A DNA stretch of 64,000 bases. Source: Halovenus rubra (lineage in GTDB: Archaea > Halobacteriota > Halobacteria > Halobacteriales > Haloarculaceae). The DNA is taken from the NCBI RefSeq assembly GCF_026586665.1, contig NZ_JAODIY010000001.1:62001-126000 (forward strand), in the 5' to 3' direction. The translations under genes were made by a program, and so were the position numbers. How positions within the stretch are numbered: position 1 is the first letter of the stretch; each line of letters begins with the position of its first letter. Shown one piece after another: positions 50,878 to 59,559 of this stretch. Below the pieces are notes generated by a model. The model was given only the letters and a program-made list of their open reading frames with translations. It made no database searches and was not told the origin of the DNA.

Positions 50878-52437
50878 ATGGATGACAGCTGGCGGTATCG
50901 ACTCTCCAGTTTCTTTGGGACGGCCCTGGTGACGGTCGCAGCTGTTGTGGTGACGAATCTTCGTGTCGTCCACGAGGCGTTCGGTCGCGTGCCGTTCTTT
51001 GGGAACCCTGCGCCTGAGGTGTTACCAGCCAGCGAAGTACAGTTCGCAATTATGACAACACTTTTTGTCATTCTTTTCACGATGTGGCCACTGTTCAAGC
51101 CACAGCCCCGACGGATTTTGGATACCATCTTGTTGGCTCAAAAGCGGATATTCCTCGCAATGGTCGGGCTGGCAGCAATTGGATACTTCAAGTACTCCTA
51201 CCGGTTGCCCCGGACGACACTCATGTTGACGACCATCGCGCTGGCTATCGCGTTGCCACCGTTCATGATTGCTATACGTCGCCGCCCCCGCTCAAGCTCT
51301 CGGGCAGTTATCATCGGAGACGACCCACAGGCGATGGAGTCATTGCTCACAGCGACTGATTTACCGGTGCTTGGATATGTCTCGCCGCCGTCAGTGTATG
51401 CTCCAGATGGAATCGAATCCCGTACAATAGAACTTCCGGATGGGGAAAACGTTGAAGACGATCTGGATATGTTACCGTGTCTTGGCGGCATTGCTCGACT
51501 GGAAGATGTTTTCGTCGAAAATGATGTCGATACGGCACTGCTAGCTTTTGCGGCGACCGACCGTGAGGAGTTTTTCGGGACGCTTGAGGCCTGCTACGAT
51601 AATGGCGTGAACGCACTGGTGCATCGAGACCACGCTGACCACGTGTTGACCGACGACTTCTCTGGTGAACGTTTACTCGACGTAGACTTGGAGCCGTGGG
51701 ACTGGCAGGATTATATCGTAAAACGCCTCTTTGATGTCGTATTTGTTGGAACTGCATTTGTCGTCCTCTCGCCTGTTATCGCACTGATTGGGGTGGCAAT
51801 CAAACTCGATGACGGTGGGCCACTGCTGTACCGCCAAGAGCGAACTGCCGTGTTTGGTCGAACGTTCACTGTGCGAAAGTTTCGATCAATGGTCTCTGCT
51901 ACCGAAGATACGTTGCCCGACTCCGAGGAAAAACAGCGTATCACTCGCGTCGGAAGCGTGCTCCGCAAGACACACTTAGACGAGATTCCGCAGCTGTGGG
52001 CGATTCTTGCTGGAGACATGAGCGTTGTTGGCCCACGAGCTGTGTGGACTGACGAGGAAGTCCACCTCGAAAATAAAACCACTGCGTGGCGCAAACGGTG
52101 GTTTATCAAGCCTGGTTTGACTGGGCTGGCACAAATAAACAACGCGACAAGCGCTGAAGCCGAGGATAAACTTAGATATGACCTGCAGTACATTCGCCAG
52201 CAGTCGTTCTGGTTTGATATAAAAATTGTTGTGCGACAGCTGTGGCAGGTAGGTGGCGAAATGTTTGACTTCGCATCCTCTCAACAGAAATCTAACAGCA
52301 CTGAACCGTCCCAACAGACAACCAACGAATCAACACAAGCTTCGAGCAACGAAACTGACCAGTACGCAGATTCACCAACTGAGAGCTCTCAAAAACACGG
52401 AGAAGACGCAGAGACGGTTACCGGCGAGCAACCGTAA
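50878..52437 (+). CDS. Polyprenyl-phosphate sugar-1-phosphate transferase (WbaP-type)
   Basis: A 519-residue protein starting MDDSWRYRLSSFFG at ATG 50878, preferred to GTG 50833. Four N-terminal helices and a CoA-binding-like cytosolic part (RRPRSSSRAVIIGDDPQAME) precede the conserved bacterial sugar transferase domain: KRLFDVVFVGTAFVVLSPV, PLLYRQERTAVFGRTFTVRK then FRSM, RVGSVLRKTHLDEIPQLWAI, and PGLTGLAQIN. It moves a sugar phosphate from a nucleotide onto a lipid carrier, the first step of a surface polysaccharide. A Gln/Ser/Thr-rich acidic tail of about 60 residues follows. Confidence 0.94.
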   Translation: MDDSWRYRLSSFFGTALVTVAAVVVTNLRVVHEAFGRVPFFGNPAPEVLPASEVQFAIMTTLFVILFTMWPLFKPQPRRILDTILLAQKRIFLAMVGLAAIGYFKYSYRLPRTTLMLTTIALAIALPPFMIAIRRRPRSSSRAVIIGDDPQAMESLLTATDLPVLGYVSPPSVYAPDGIESRTIELPDGENVEDDLDMLPCLGGIARLEDVFVENDVDTALLAFAATDREEFFGTLEACYDNGVNALVHRDHADHVLTDDFSGERLLDVDLEPWDWQDYIVKRLFDVVFVGTAFVVLSPVIALIGVAIKLDDGGPLLYRQERTAVFGRTFTVRKFRSMVSATEDTLPDSEEKQRITRVGSVLRKTHLDEIPQLWAILAGDMSVVGPRAVWTDEEVHLENKTTAWRKRWFIKPGLTGLAQINNATSAEAEDKLRYDLQYIRQQSFWFDIKIVVRQLWQVGGEMFDFASSQQKSNSTEPSQQTTNESTQASSNETDQYADSPTESSQKHGEDAETVTGEQP

Positions 52438-52557
52438 TCCGCTATGACCTCCGATATAATAACAGGCGGATCGTTTCGGTGATAAACAAAACTATAACTA
52501 TCGGACACTAGAACTCCCTATCGAGAACAAGCAATACGTATTTTGGGACTATTCAAA

Positions 52558-53328
52558 ATGAGTATAAGTATTGTAATTGTAACGCAAGATGACCCATTCT
52601 ACATGCCGTCCTTTTTTCAGGAATTTTTCGACCGGATTGAAAATAGCGTGTCGATTCAGATGGTAAGTATTCTTGATGTGCTTGACGATGACTTCGTTTC
52701 GTTTGTACGCCGGATGTATCGACTTTATGGGCCGGTTAATTTCTGTCGCCGCGGACTGCATTACTGTTATCGCACGGTAATAGATAGTGTTGGATACAAG
52801 AACTACTCGGTCGGCTCAGTCGCAGGCCAATATAATATACCGGTCGAATCAAGAGACAATGTGAACACGACTGAGTACGTCGACACTATCGCAGCTAACG
52901 ATGTCGATGTCATCCTCTCGGTCTCAGCACCACAGATATTCAACGAAGAACTCCTTGATGCGCCAAACTGGGGCTGTATCAATGTCCACACAGCTGACCT
53001 TCCAAAATATCGCGGTATGCTTCCTACTTTTTGGGCACTGTACCACGGCGACGATAAGATTGGGAGTACCGTTCATACAATGGAAGCCGAGGTAGACAGA
53101 GGGCAAATTGTCAGGAAATCCTATTTCCCAGTGGACGAGTCGACAACTCTTGATGAGGCTATCGTGCGTGGCAAAAAAGAGGGTGGACGGACAGCAGCCG
53201 AGGCGGTTAACGCTATTAGCTCTGGCGACGTTTCTCTCCGTGAAATGAATGGAGAGGAGTCGTACTTTTCATTCCCATCTATTGAGCAACGGCGCGAATT
53301 CCAACGACGAGGTAACAATCTCTTATGA
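52558..53328 (+). CDS. Formyltransferase-family protein of a surface-glycan locus
   Basis: A 256-residue formyltransferase-fold protein from ATG 52558. The central motif INVHTADLPKYRGMLPTFWA and DDKIGSTVHTMEAEVDRGQI contain the catalytic Asn, His and Asp of the methionyl-tRNA formyltransferase/PurN-like superfamily. Folate (10-formyl-THF) is the usual donor. In glycan loci such enzymes N-formylate amino-sugars on nucleotide carriers. It overlaps the deacetylase gene by four bases, which ties it to sugar modification and not to initiator tRNA. The target amino-sugar enzyme is not in the window. Confidence 0.85.
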   Translation: MSISIVIVTQDDPFYMPSFFQEFFDRIENSVSIQMVSILDVLDDDFVSFVRRMYRLYGPVNFCRRGLHYCYRTVIDSVGYKNYSVGSVAGQYNIPVESRDNVNTTEYVDTIAANDVDVILSVSAPQIFNEELLDAPNWGCINVHTADLPKYRGMLPTFWALYHGDDKIGSTVHTMEAEVDRGQIVRKSYFPVDESTTLDEAIVRGKKEGGRTAAEAVNAISSGDVSLREMNGEESYFSFPSIEQRREFQRRGNNLL

Positions 53329-54137
53329 ACAATCTGATGCTATCGTTCGACGTGGAAGATTGGTTTCATTCCCACAATCTCCGCAACGGACTACAACGAG
53401 ACAGTTGGGACGAGTACGAGCTCCGGGTCGAAGACTCTACGAGACGAATCCTCGACCTTCTGGATAAATACGATACAACGGCCACATTTTTTGTTCTTGG
53501 GTATGTTGCCGAGCGAACTCCAGAACTGGTCGCGGAAATCGAAAACCGGGGACATGAACTAGCAAGCCACGGGTACAATCACGAACTGTTGTACGAACAG
53601 GAACCAGACGCAGTTCATTCAGATATTTCCCGCTCACTAGAGTTGCTTGAATCCATCGTTGATTGTCCAATCCGCGGCTATCGAGCACCAAGCTTTACAA
53701 TTACGGACTGGGCAATTGAGATTCTTGACGACTTGGGACTTGAGTACGACTCAAGTCACTTTCCCGCTCCGGTACACGATAGATACGGGGATATTGCCAT
53801 CGATACCTCCGAAACTATTGTCCCGATTAATCAAAACCTTACTGAAGTCCAACTGCCGCTACTCGACATGAAAGTTACACAGATACCATGGGCAGGTGGT
53901 GGCTATTTTAGATTTCTCCCGTACTACATATATCGACGTGGAATTCAACGGATTCGACAGCACCGAGATATCGTATTTTATCTACACCCGTGGGAACTTG
54001 ACCCGGACCAACCGAGAGTTCATGATGTGAAACGTCAGTACCAAATCCGGCATTATACCAATCTTGACCGCACCGAAAAGAAACTTGAACGGTTACTATC
54101 AGATTTTAACTGGGAACCGATTGGTGACTCCGTATGA
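53325..54137 (+). CDS. Polysaccharide deacetylase (NodB-type)
   Basis: 270 residues. MLSFDVEDWFHSHNLRNGLQ has the catalytic Asp-Glu-Asp motif of the PuuE/DUF3473-type enzymes. ATFFVLGYVAERTPELVAEI precedes the metal-binding HELASHGYNHELLYEQEP, and IRGYRAPSFTITDWAIEILD follows. YLHPWELDPDQPR supplies a late His. It removes acetyl from N-acetyl sugars in a polymer or lipid-linked precursor, leaving an amine that the overlapping formyltransferase product, or another enzyme, could modify. It has no signal peptide, so it acts inside the cell. Confidence 0.93.
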   Translation: MNNLMLSFDVEDWFHSHNLRNGLQRDSWDEYELRVEDSTRRILDLLDKYDTTATFFVLGYVAERTPELVAEIENRGHELASHGYNHELLYEQEPDAVHSDISRSLELLESIVDCPIRGYRAPSFTITDWAIEILDDLGLEYDSSHFPAPVHDRYGDIAIDTSETIVPINQNLTEVQLPLLDMKVTQIPWAGGGYFRFLPYYIYRRGIQRIRQHRDIVFYLHPWELDPDQPRVHDVKRQYQIRHYTNLDRTEKKLERLLSDFNWEPIGDSV

Positions 54138-54182
54138 GTAGACTGATATTCTTTCCTCTAGCTAATCAGGAGTGAACTACTG

Positions 54183-55298
54183 ATGCGTATCTTACGAGTC
54201 AGTCACTGGTTGTATCCAGACGAAATTGGCGGTGGTGAGTATCATGTCCATGCGATGAGCCGGGATCAGGCTGCAATGGGCCATGATGTGACTCTTCTCA
54301 AGGTCACATCTAACGTTACACAAATTCAACGAGAGGAGCGACACGGTTACGAAGTCATCTACTGTCCGGCAACAATTAATATCCTGAAAAATGAAATTTC
54401 AATCACAGCTGCTCGGCAGTTATTCGGGGCTGACAGCTTCGATATCGTTCATGCACACTCCCATTTCTATTTCTCGACCAACCTAGCCGCACTGAAGCGC
54501 CGATTTGGTGACACTCCGCTCGCAATCACGAACCATTCTCTGTACTCTCAGTCCGCACCTGAACGGCTGTTTTCCTACTATCTCAAGACAGTTGGACGCT
54601 GGACACTCAACAGTGCAGACCTTATCTTCTGTTACACGGAAGAAGAGCGACAGAAGACACAAGAGCTGGGCGTAACCGCTGACACAGCCGTTATTGCTAA
54701 CGGTATCGACGAACAACAGTTTTGTCCGGAAGGGCCTGAGAGTGAGCATCTTCACTCGGACACTCCAAGTGTCCTCTTTGTTGGTCGCCTCGTCGAAGGA
54801 AAGAATCCACACGATGCTATCAAAACAATCGCTGCAGTTCGAGAAGAACATCCGAATGCAACCTTGTATATCGTTGGGAATGGTCCCCTGTTGACCGACT
54901 TGGAGGAAACAGTACGAAAACACAATCTCGAAACTGCGGTTGAATTCCTCGGACAGATACCGTACGACGATATGCCGCCACTATTTCGAGCAGCGGACGT
55001 GTTGCTGTTGCCAAGCCGTGCAGAAGGGTTTCCCCGAGTTGTGATGGAGGCAATGGCTTCGGAGACACCGGTTGTCTGCAGTGCATTAGACCAAGTTACA
55101 GATGCAGTAGATGGGGCCGGGTATACCGTTCCAATTGGTGACGTTACTCAGATGTCAAAGAAAACAACACAGCTCCTCGCTGACCAGGAGCTTCAAAACG
55201 AGTACGGCACAGAGGGAAGAACGACCGTGGAGACTGAATTTTCGTGGTCTGATACAGTGTCTCGGACAACCGAGTTGCTGTCCGAACTCTCAAAGTAA
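54183..55298 (+). CDS. Glycosyltransferase, GT4 family
   Basis: A 371-residue GT-B glycosyltransferase. RVSHWLYPDEIGGGEYHVHA carries the Gly-rich N-terminal loop, and DIVHAHSHFYFSTNLAALKR is the family helix. The C-terminal donor domain has VLFVGRLVEGKNPHDAIKTI, VGNGPLLTDLEETVRKHNLE, and the catalytic EGFPRVVMEAMASETPVVCS with the E-x7-E pair. It adds one sugar to the lipid-linked glycan. It starts 45 bases after the deacetylase stop and converges with the sulfatase-like gene. Confidence 0.95.
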   Translation: MRILRVSHWLYPDEIGGGEYHVHAMSRDQAAMGHDVTLLKVTSNVTQIQREERHGYEVIYCPATINILKNEISITAARQLFGADSFDIVHAHSHFYFSTNLAALKRRFGDTPLAITNHSLYSQSAPERLFSYYLKTVGRWTLNSADLIFCYTEEERQKTQELGVTADTAVIANGIDEQQFCPEGPESEHLHSDTPSVLFVGRLVEGKNPHDAIKTIAAVREEHPNATLYIVGNGPLLTDLEETVRKHNLETAVEFLGQIPYDDMPPLFRAADVLLLPSRAEGFPRVVMEAMASETPVVCSALDQVTDAVDGAGYTVPIGDVTQMSKKTTQLLADQELQNEYGTEGRTTVETEFSWSDTVSRTTELLSELSK

Positions 55299-55326
55299 GC
55301 GATAGATGTCGGTCAGTGCAAGCCGT

Positions 55327-56799
55327 TTACTGTAGATAGCCAAGGTCTTCGAGCTGTTCTTTCGTGCCTTCTTGCATCTCCACAGTCCCAGAATAGTTTG
55401 CTTGCTCAAACGAATCAAGCCACCCGTCTAGCTCGCCGTTTAACTCTTCTCGCAGCTCGTCTTCGGTTCTCGCGATATTGCTCGTCTCGTCGGGGTCGTT
55501 CTTGAGATCGAAAAGCTTCATAGAGTCGTCCGAGCCACGTATGAGCTTCCAGCGATCTGACCGGAGTGCGCGAAGCGATCTGTTGTAGTCATACACCGTG
55601 TCTGGCAGGTCGCCTACACGTTTTTCCAACGCCTCCATCGACGGCTGAGGTGCCATGTATTCGGCGACAACGAAATCCCTTGGCTCAGTTTCGGACTGTG
55701 GATGGAATGACTTCGCTAACATCTGTTTCCGGAACTGGGGTGCATCTATGTCGGCTGCATCAAGAAGTGTGGGAGCAAGGTCAGGTAACTGGACGAGCTC
55801 GTCAATTGTCGTTCCACCAGCGAACCCGCCACCGTTGATGATGAGTGGTATATGAAGGAGCGTATCGTAGAGACCGTACTGGTGGTCCATTAGTCCGTGA
55901 TCGCCGATGTTTTCGCCGTGGTCTCCTGTAACGACGAATATCGTCTCTTCCCACTCATCCTCGTTTTTAAGATATTCTTGCAGTTCACCGATTTGCTGGT
56001 CCAAATAAGAGATTTCGGCTCGGTACAGCGCCTCAAGGATCTCAAAGTCGGCTTCGTCCATCTCGACCTGTTGTGCGATATAGCGCCAGGCATCCTGATT
56101 GACCTCCATCGCCTCCTCGTATGAGACTTGCTCAGGCAGTAACGGCTCGACGTATTCACGTGGTGGCCGGTATTCGAGATGCGGTTCAAGATAGTTTACA
56201 AACAAAAAGAACGGGAGTTCGGTATCTCTTTGAGCCAACCAGTCACGTATCCAGTCGTTTGTAGATTGTGCCCCGTCATCCTTTGCCTGCTTTCGCACGA
56301 GTTGTCCATATACAGCGTTCGCAACGTTCACTACGGGATTCCCATCCAATATTTTATATGCGACCCCACGAAGCTTATCAACCCCTTCTCGTGCGCGAGC
56401 AACTTTTCCCAAGTCAACATCTGACTGAATGTACTGCCAGTTTTTCCGAAATACGTCGAAGCCGCGAGCGAACCCAAACTCTTCACTAATCCATGTATTA
56501 TTCGAAATCCCTACTGTTCGATATCCGGCCTCACTGAGAACCTCCGGTAACAGCCGCTGTTCGTTTTCAAGTTGCTTGTGCCCTGCATGTGCGCCGTGTT
56601 TTGAGGGGGTTGTTCCGGTAAATAGAGACGCGTGTGAGGGTAGGGTCCACGGGCTAACACTGAATGCACGCGAGTACGAGATGCCGTCTGCTGCAATCGC
56701 ATCAATATTGGGAGTGAGGTCTGTTTCTCTCTGTAAAAAAGCATCTGCACGGGCAGTATCCATGACAATGAATACGATGTTTGGCTTCTCCTCGTTCAT
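55327..56799 (-). CDS. Sulfatase/AlkP-superfamily protein with Thr in the nucleophile position
   Basis: 490 residues. NIVFIVMDTARADAFLQ starts the metal site. SVSPWTLPSHASLFTG stands where sulfatases have C/S-x-P-S-R; here Thr-x-Pro-Ser-His replaces it. Later ligands are VVTGDHGENIGDHG, with other motifs VVAEYMAPQ and RSDRWKLIRGSDD. With Thr as nucleophile it should act as a phospho-transferase or hydrolase, not as a formylglycine sulfatase. No signal peptide is evident. The C-terminus is LEDLGYLQ. It overlaps the start of the next AlkP-fold gene's stop region by four bases, so they are an operon. Confidence 0.88.
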   Translation of the reverse strand: MNEEKPNIVFIVMDTARADAFLQRETDLTPNIDAIAADGISYSRAFSVSPWTLPSHASLFTGTTPSKHGAHAGHKQLENEQRLLPEVLSEAGYRTVGISNNTWISEEFGFARGFDVFRKNWQYIQSDVDLGKVARAREGVDKLRGVAYKILDGNPVVNVANAVYGQLVRKQAKDDGAQSTNDWIRDWLAQRDTELPFFLFVNYLEPHLEYRPPREYVEPLLPEQVSYEEAMEVNQDAWRYIAQQVEMDEADFEILEALYRAEISYLDQQIGELQEYLKNEDEWEETIFVVTGDHGENIGDHGLMDHQYGLYDTLLHIPLIINGGGFAGGTTIDELVQLPDLAPTLLDAADIDAPQFRKQMLAKSFHPQSETEPRDFVVAEYMAPQPSMEALEKRVGDLPDTVYDYNRSLRALRSDRWKLIRGSDDSMKLFDLKNDPDETSNIARTEDELREELNGELDGWLDSFEQANYSGTVEMQEGTKEQLEDLGYLQ

Positions 56800-58400
56800 A
56801 TATATCCGAGATCTTCCAGACGTTCTTGGACTGCATCGTCATCCTCCCGGGATGTTTTTTCTCCGGAAGCAGTCAGAGTTTCAATCGAAGCGGTTTCTGT
56901 GTTGTCGCTGTCTCGTCTCTCAGAGGTAAACTCAGACACAACCTCCCCATCAACTTCGGTCGGAACCGGAAGATCATGAAGAGACAACAGGGTCGGCGCT
57001 ATATCGTAGATACTCGCGTTGAGACCCGTTCCAGTGTCGACGGGCGGTCCTGACGCGATAACGATTCCATCACGGTTGTGGCCACCATTTCGAGCTTTTG
57101 ATGGGGGACCTGTCGAGAATATCTCACTTTCTGTACTAGGACGTGGGTCGACAGCACACTTGAAATCGTCTATTTCAACCATCAAATCCGGCGCAAGGTC
57201 CGTATTTTTACCGTGATACATCTCATCAGATTCATGAACCGTAACGGATTCGGGGCCATCTGCTCGTTCTGTGAGTGAGCGTAATTGGTTGACTACCTCA
57301 TGTTTGTCTTCTTTCTCATCCGTAAGCAAATAAATCATACCGGCGGTAAGGTTTTGCCGCGGAGCAAAGGCGGTGCTCCGCTCGAAATCAATTCCCTCAC
57401 CAGGTGTCTTGCGAATCGACTCGCCAACGGACTTTGCAAAGTCGTTCAGTTGCGGGACAACACTAACGACTGATTCACCGACCCGCCGCAGGTATGGAAA
57501 GTACTTGGTTCGGGCTTGGTCTATTACCGATTGTTTCTCGTATTTGAGATACCCCTCCTGTTCAAGCCATTCGTTTGAATGAAATGTTTTGTTGACCGGG
57601 CCAAATCCATGATCTGAGACCAACAACAGGGTAGCATTCTCCTCGCGAGCAAGGTCTGCTACAGTTCCGACCGCTTTGTCCACGCGCTTCCAAATCCGTG
57701 TGAGCACGTCGTCGTAATCTGTATCTGGATCATACTGTGGGTGGTCTTCGTCGACGTAGCGCCAGAAGTAATGCTGTGCCCAGTCAGTTGCGCTGATAAT
57801 TCCGAAAAAGTGGTCGGGGTCTTTTTCAGTGAGCAGATACTCAATCGCTGTTTCACGCTTTTCTATTATGTCCAACAGATCTGACTTGAGCTCACCAGGG
57901 CGGCCTTGATATTTTGGGTCCGCGTACGGCACTTTGACCTGATATTCACCGGTCACATTATCAAGTTCTCCAGCGAGTGACTTGGGATAGGTAATCGCGT
58001 CACCTGTCTCTGAACCAAGGCCGCTAACCATGAATCCATCAATCTCGTAGGGCGGATAAAGCATCGGATAATTGAAAATCCCTACTGAACTGTCGTGCGC
58101 TGAGAGAACGTCCCAGAAGCTCTGTCCGCGAAACTTCTCCGAACTCAGCGTCTCAAAATCAAATGAATCACTGCTTTTTCTATTCAGAAAGTAAAAGACA
58201 CCCGTCTTTCCGGGGTTTTGACCCGTTGCCATTGAGAGCCAGGCTGGAGCGGTAATTGGCGGAAACGTACTTTCCAGTGTGCCAGTGTGACCTGTTGAAC
58301 ACACCTGTTCTATATGCGGAAGGTCGCCACTCTCGATAAGGGGACGAATAATATCCCAAGTAGCCCCATCGAGACCCAAGACGATTGTCTCAGTCATCAT
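56796..58400 (-). CDS. Alkaline-phosphatase-superfamily phosphodiesterase/phosphotransferase
   Basis: A 534-residue protein of the type I phosphodiesterase/nucleotide pyrophosphatase group. TIVLGLDGATWDIIRPLIES binds metal. TFPPITAPAWLSMATGQNPG has the Thr nucleophile, and ISATDWAQHYFWRYVDEDHP and LLLVSDHGFGPVNKTFH supply Asp and His ligands. GGHNRDGIVIASGPP closes the site. It ends QERLEDLGYI. The substrate may be a glycan-linked phosphodiester or nucleotide. Start 58400 or 58397 are both ATG; the gene upstream ends at the same base. Confidence 0.88.
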   Translation of the reverse strand: MMTETIVLGLDGATWDIIRPLIESGDLPHIEQVCSTGHTGTLESTFPPITAPAWLSMATGQNPGKTGVFYFLNRKSSDSFDFETLSSEKFRGQSFWDVLSAHDSSVGIFNYPMLYPPYEIDGFMVSGLGSETGDAITYPKSLAGELDNVTGEYQVKVPYADPKYQGRPGELKSDLLDIIEKRETAIEYLLTEKDPDHFFGIISATDWAQHYFWRYVDEDHPQYDPDTDYDDVLTRIWKRVDKAVGTVADLAREENATLLLVSDHGFGPVNKTFHSNEWLEQEGYLKYEKQSVIDQARTKYFPYLRRVGESVVSVVPQLNDFAKSVGESIRKTPGEGIDFERSTAFAPRQNLTAGMIYLLTDEKEDKHEVVNQLRSLTERADGPESVTVHESDEMYHGKNTDLAPDLMVEIDDFKCAVDPRPSTESEIFSTGPPSKARNGGHNRDGIVIASGPPVDTGTGLNASIYDIAPTLLSLHDLPVPTEVDGEVVSEFTSERRDSDNTETASIETLTASGEKTSREDDDAVQERLEDLGYI

Positions 58401-59497
58401 CAGGACCTTTCAGCCATCATCTCATAAAGGTTCAGATACTCCTGAGCAGTATACCCCAACGAAAACTTCTCCCGCGCACGCTCTCTTGTTTCGTTTCCGC
58501 TTTGCTCACACTTGTCTGGGTTTTCGAGCAATTCGACAACCGCGTTTGTGAACGTATCTGGGACATTCGGGTCTGCAAAGATACCAGGATCACCGACCAC
58601 TTCACGGAGAACGTGAATATCACTGACGACGACAGGTAGGCCCGCGGCCATTGCTTCGACTGCTGCGACACAGAACCCCTCGTACCAAGAGGGGAATACA
58701 GCAATTTGTGCTTCTTTATACACCCCATATACATCTTCACGGCGGGGGAGATAGCCGGTGAATATAACGCTTTCTTCGATACCCAAGTCGGCTGCCAGCG
58801 TTTCAAGCTCGTCAGACAGCGGACCATCTCCGACGATAACTAAGGTTGCTTCCGGCACCTGATTGACAACCTTGCTAAAGGCCCTGAGTAACGTCGAATA
58901 ATTCTTTTGCTCAACTAACCGACCCGCTGTCACAACCAGTGGGTCTGTTGGTAGATCTATCACCGAGTCTTCTGTCTCATCTATTCGGCTCGTATCGATG
59001 CCGTTGTATACGACTTCGTGCCGAGTCTCGCCAAGAAGTAGCTTCTCATACCATTCGAGAGAGGTTTTGGTGTTTTTGGAGTTCGACACCATCGTATCGG
59101 TAAGCGGGTAGGTAACAGCGTTTACTGACTTCTGAAGATGCGAAAAATACTGATGGTCATTGTGTTCTGTATTGATTATCTGGGTGTCCGTTCCGACGAC
59201 GGCAAGCCGACTGATTGACCCTGTCGAGTTATGATGAGTATGCAAAATATCGACATTTTGCTCGACACAGATGCGACGCAGTCGGCGGTACGCCGCAAGG
59301 TCTATGCGGGAACTTGCATTAAGTTTGAACATTGGTATGTCGAGTGCCTCGACATCCGGGTCGATAGAGTCTTCTGGACCGTCGTAGTAAGAGACTAGCG
59401 TAATCTCAACACCGCTCTGTGAGTGTGTTTTGGCCGCAATTTCAACTGGAATAGACGTCGATGTAAACTCATTCACAAATACGAGAACGCGGACCAT
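58400..59497 (-). CDS. Glycosyltransferase, GT4 family
   Basis: A 365-residue GT-B enzyme. VLVFVNEFTSTSIPVEIAAK starts the N-terminal domain, and VDILHTHHNSTGSISRLAVV is its interior helix. The donor domain shows VTAGRLVEQKNYSTLLRAFS, VIVGDGPLSDELETLAADL and the E-x7-E motif EGFCVAAVEAMAAGLPVVVS. It lies upstream of the two AlkP-fold genes on the same strand, forming a three-gene operon. A TATA-like box GTATTATAAG (minus strand, 59521-59530) sits 24-33 bases before its ATG, giving a leaderless start. Confidence 0.95.
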   Translation of the reverse strand: MVRVLVFVNEFTSTSIPVEIAAKTHSQSGVEITLVSYYDGPEDSIDPDVEALDIPMFKLNASSRIDLAAYRRLRRICVEQNVDILHTHHNSTGSISRLAVVGTDTQIINTEHNDHQYFSHLQKSVNAVTYPLTDTMVSNSKNTKTSLEWYEKLLLGETRHEVVYNGIDTSRIDETEDSVIDLPTDPLVVTAGRLVEQKNYSTLLRAFSKVVNQVPEATLVIVGDGPLSDELETLAADLGIEESVIFTGYLPRREDVYGVYKEAQIAVFPSWYEGFCVAAVEAMAAGLPVVVSDIHVLREVVGDPGIFADPNVPDTFTNAVVELLENPDKCEQSGNETRERAREKFSLGYTAQEYLNLYEMMAERS

Positions 59498-59520
59498 GGA
59501 GCTAATTGGGAGCCAGAATC

Positions 59521-59530
59521 CTTATAATAC
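59521..59530. promoter_or_regulatory. Palindrome-like TATA box shared by divergent glycan genes
   Basis: CTTATAATAC (plus strand) reads GTATTATAAG on the minus strand. It lies 24-33 bases before the GT4 start at 59497, and 30-39 before the membrane polymerase start at 59560. It could serve both directions. Confidence 0.5.
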
Positions 59531-59559
59531 TTCGGAGTTCAATCAGGAGTACTATATTT

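Noticed and set aside
59506-59559. TTG start 18 codons before the chosen start of the polymerase-like protein
   Set aside because: A Shine-Dalgarno-like AGGAG precedes GTG 59560, and the extra segment is a basic, unconserved-looking sequence next to the divergent start.
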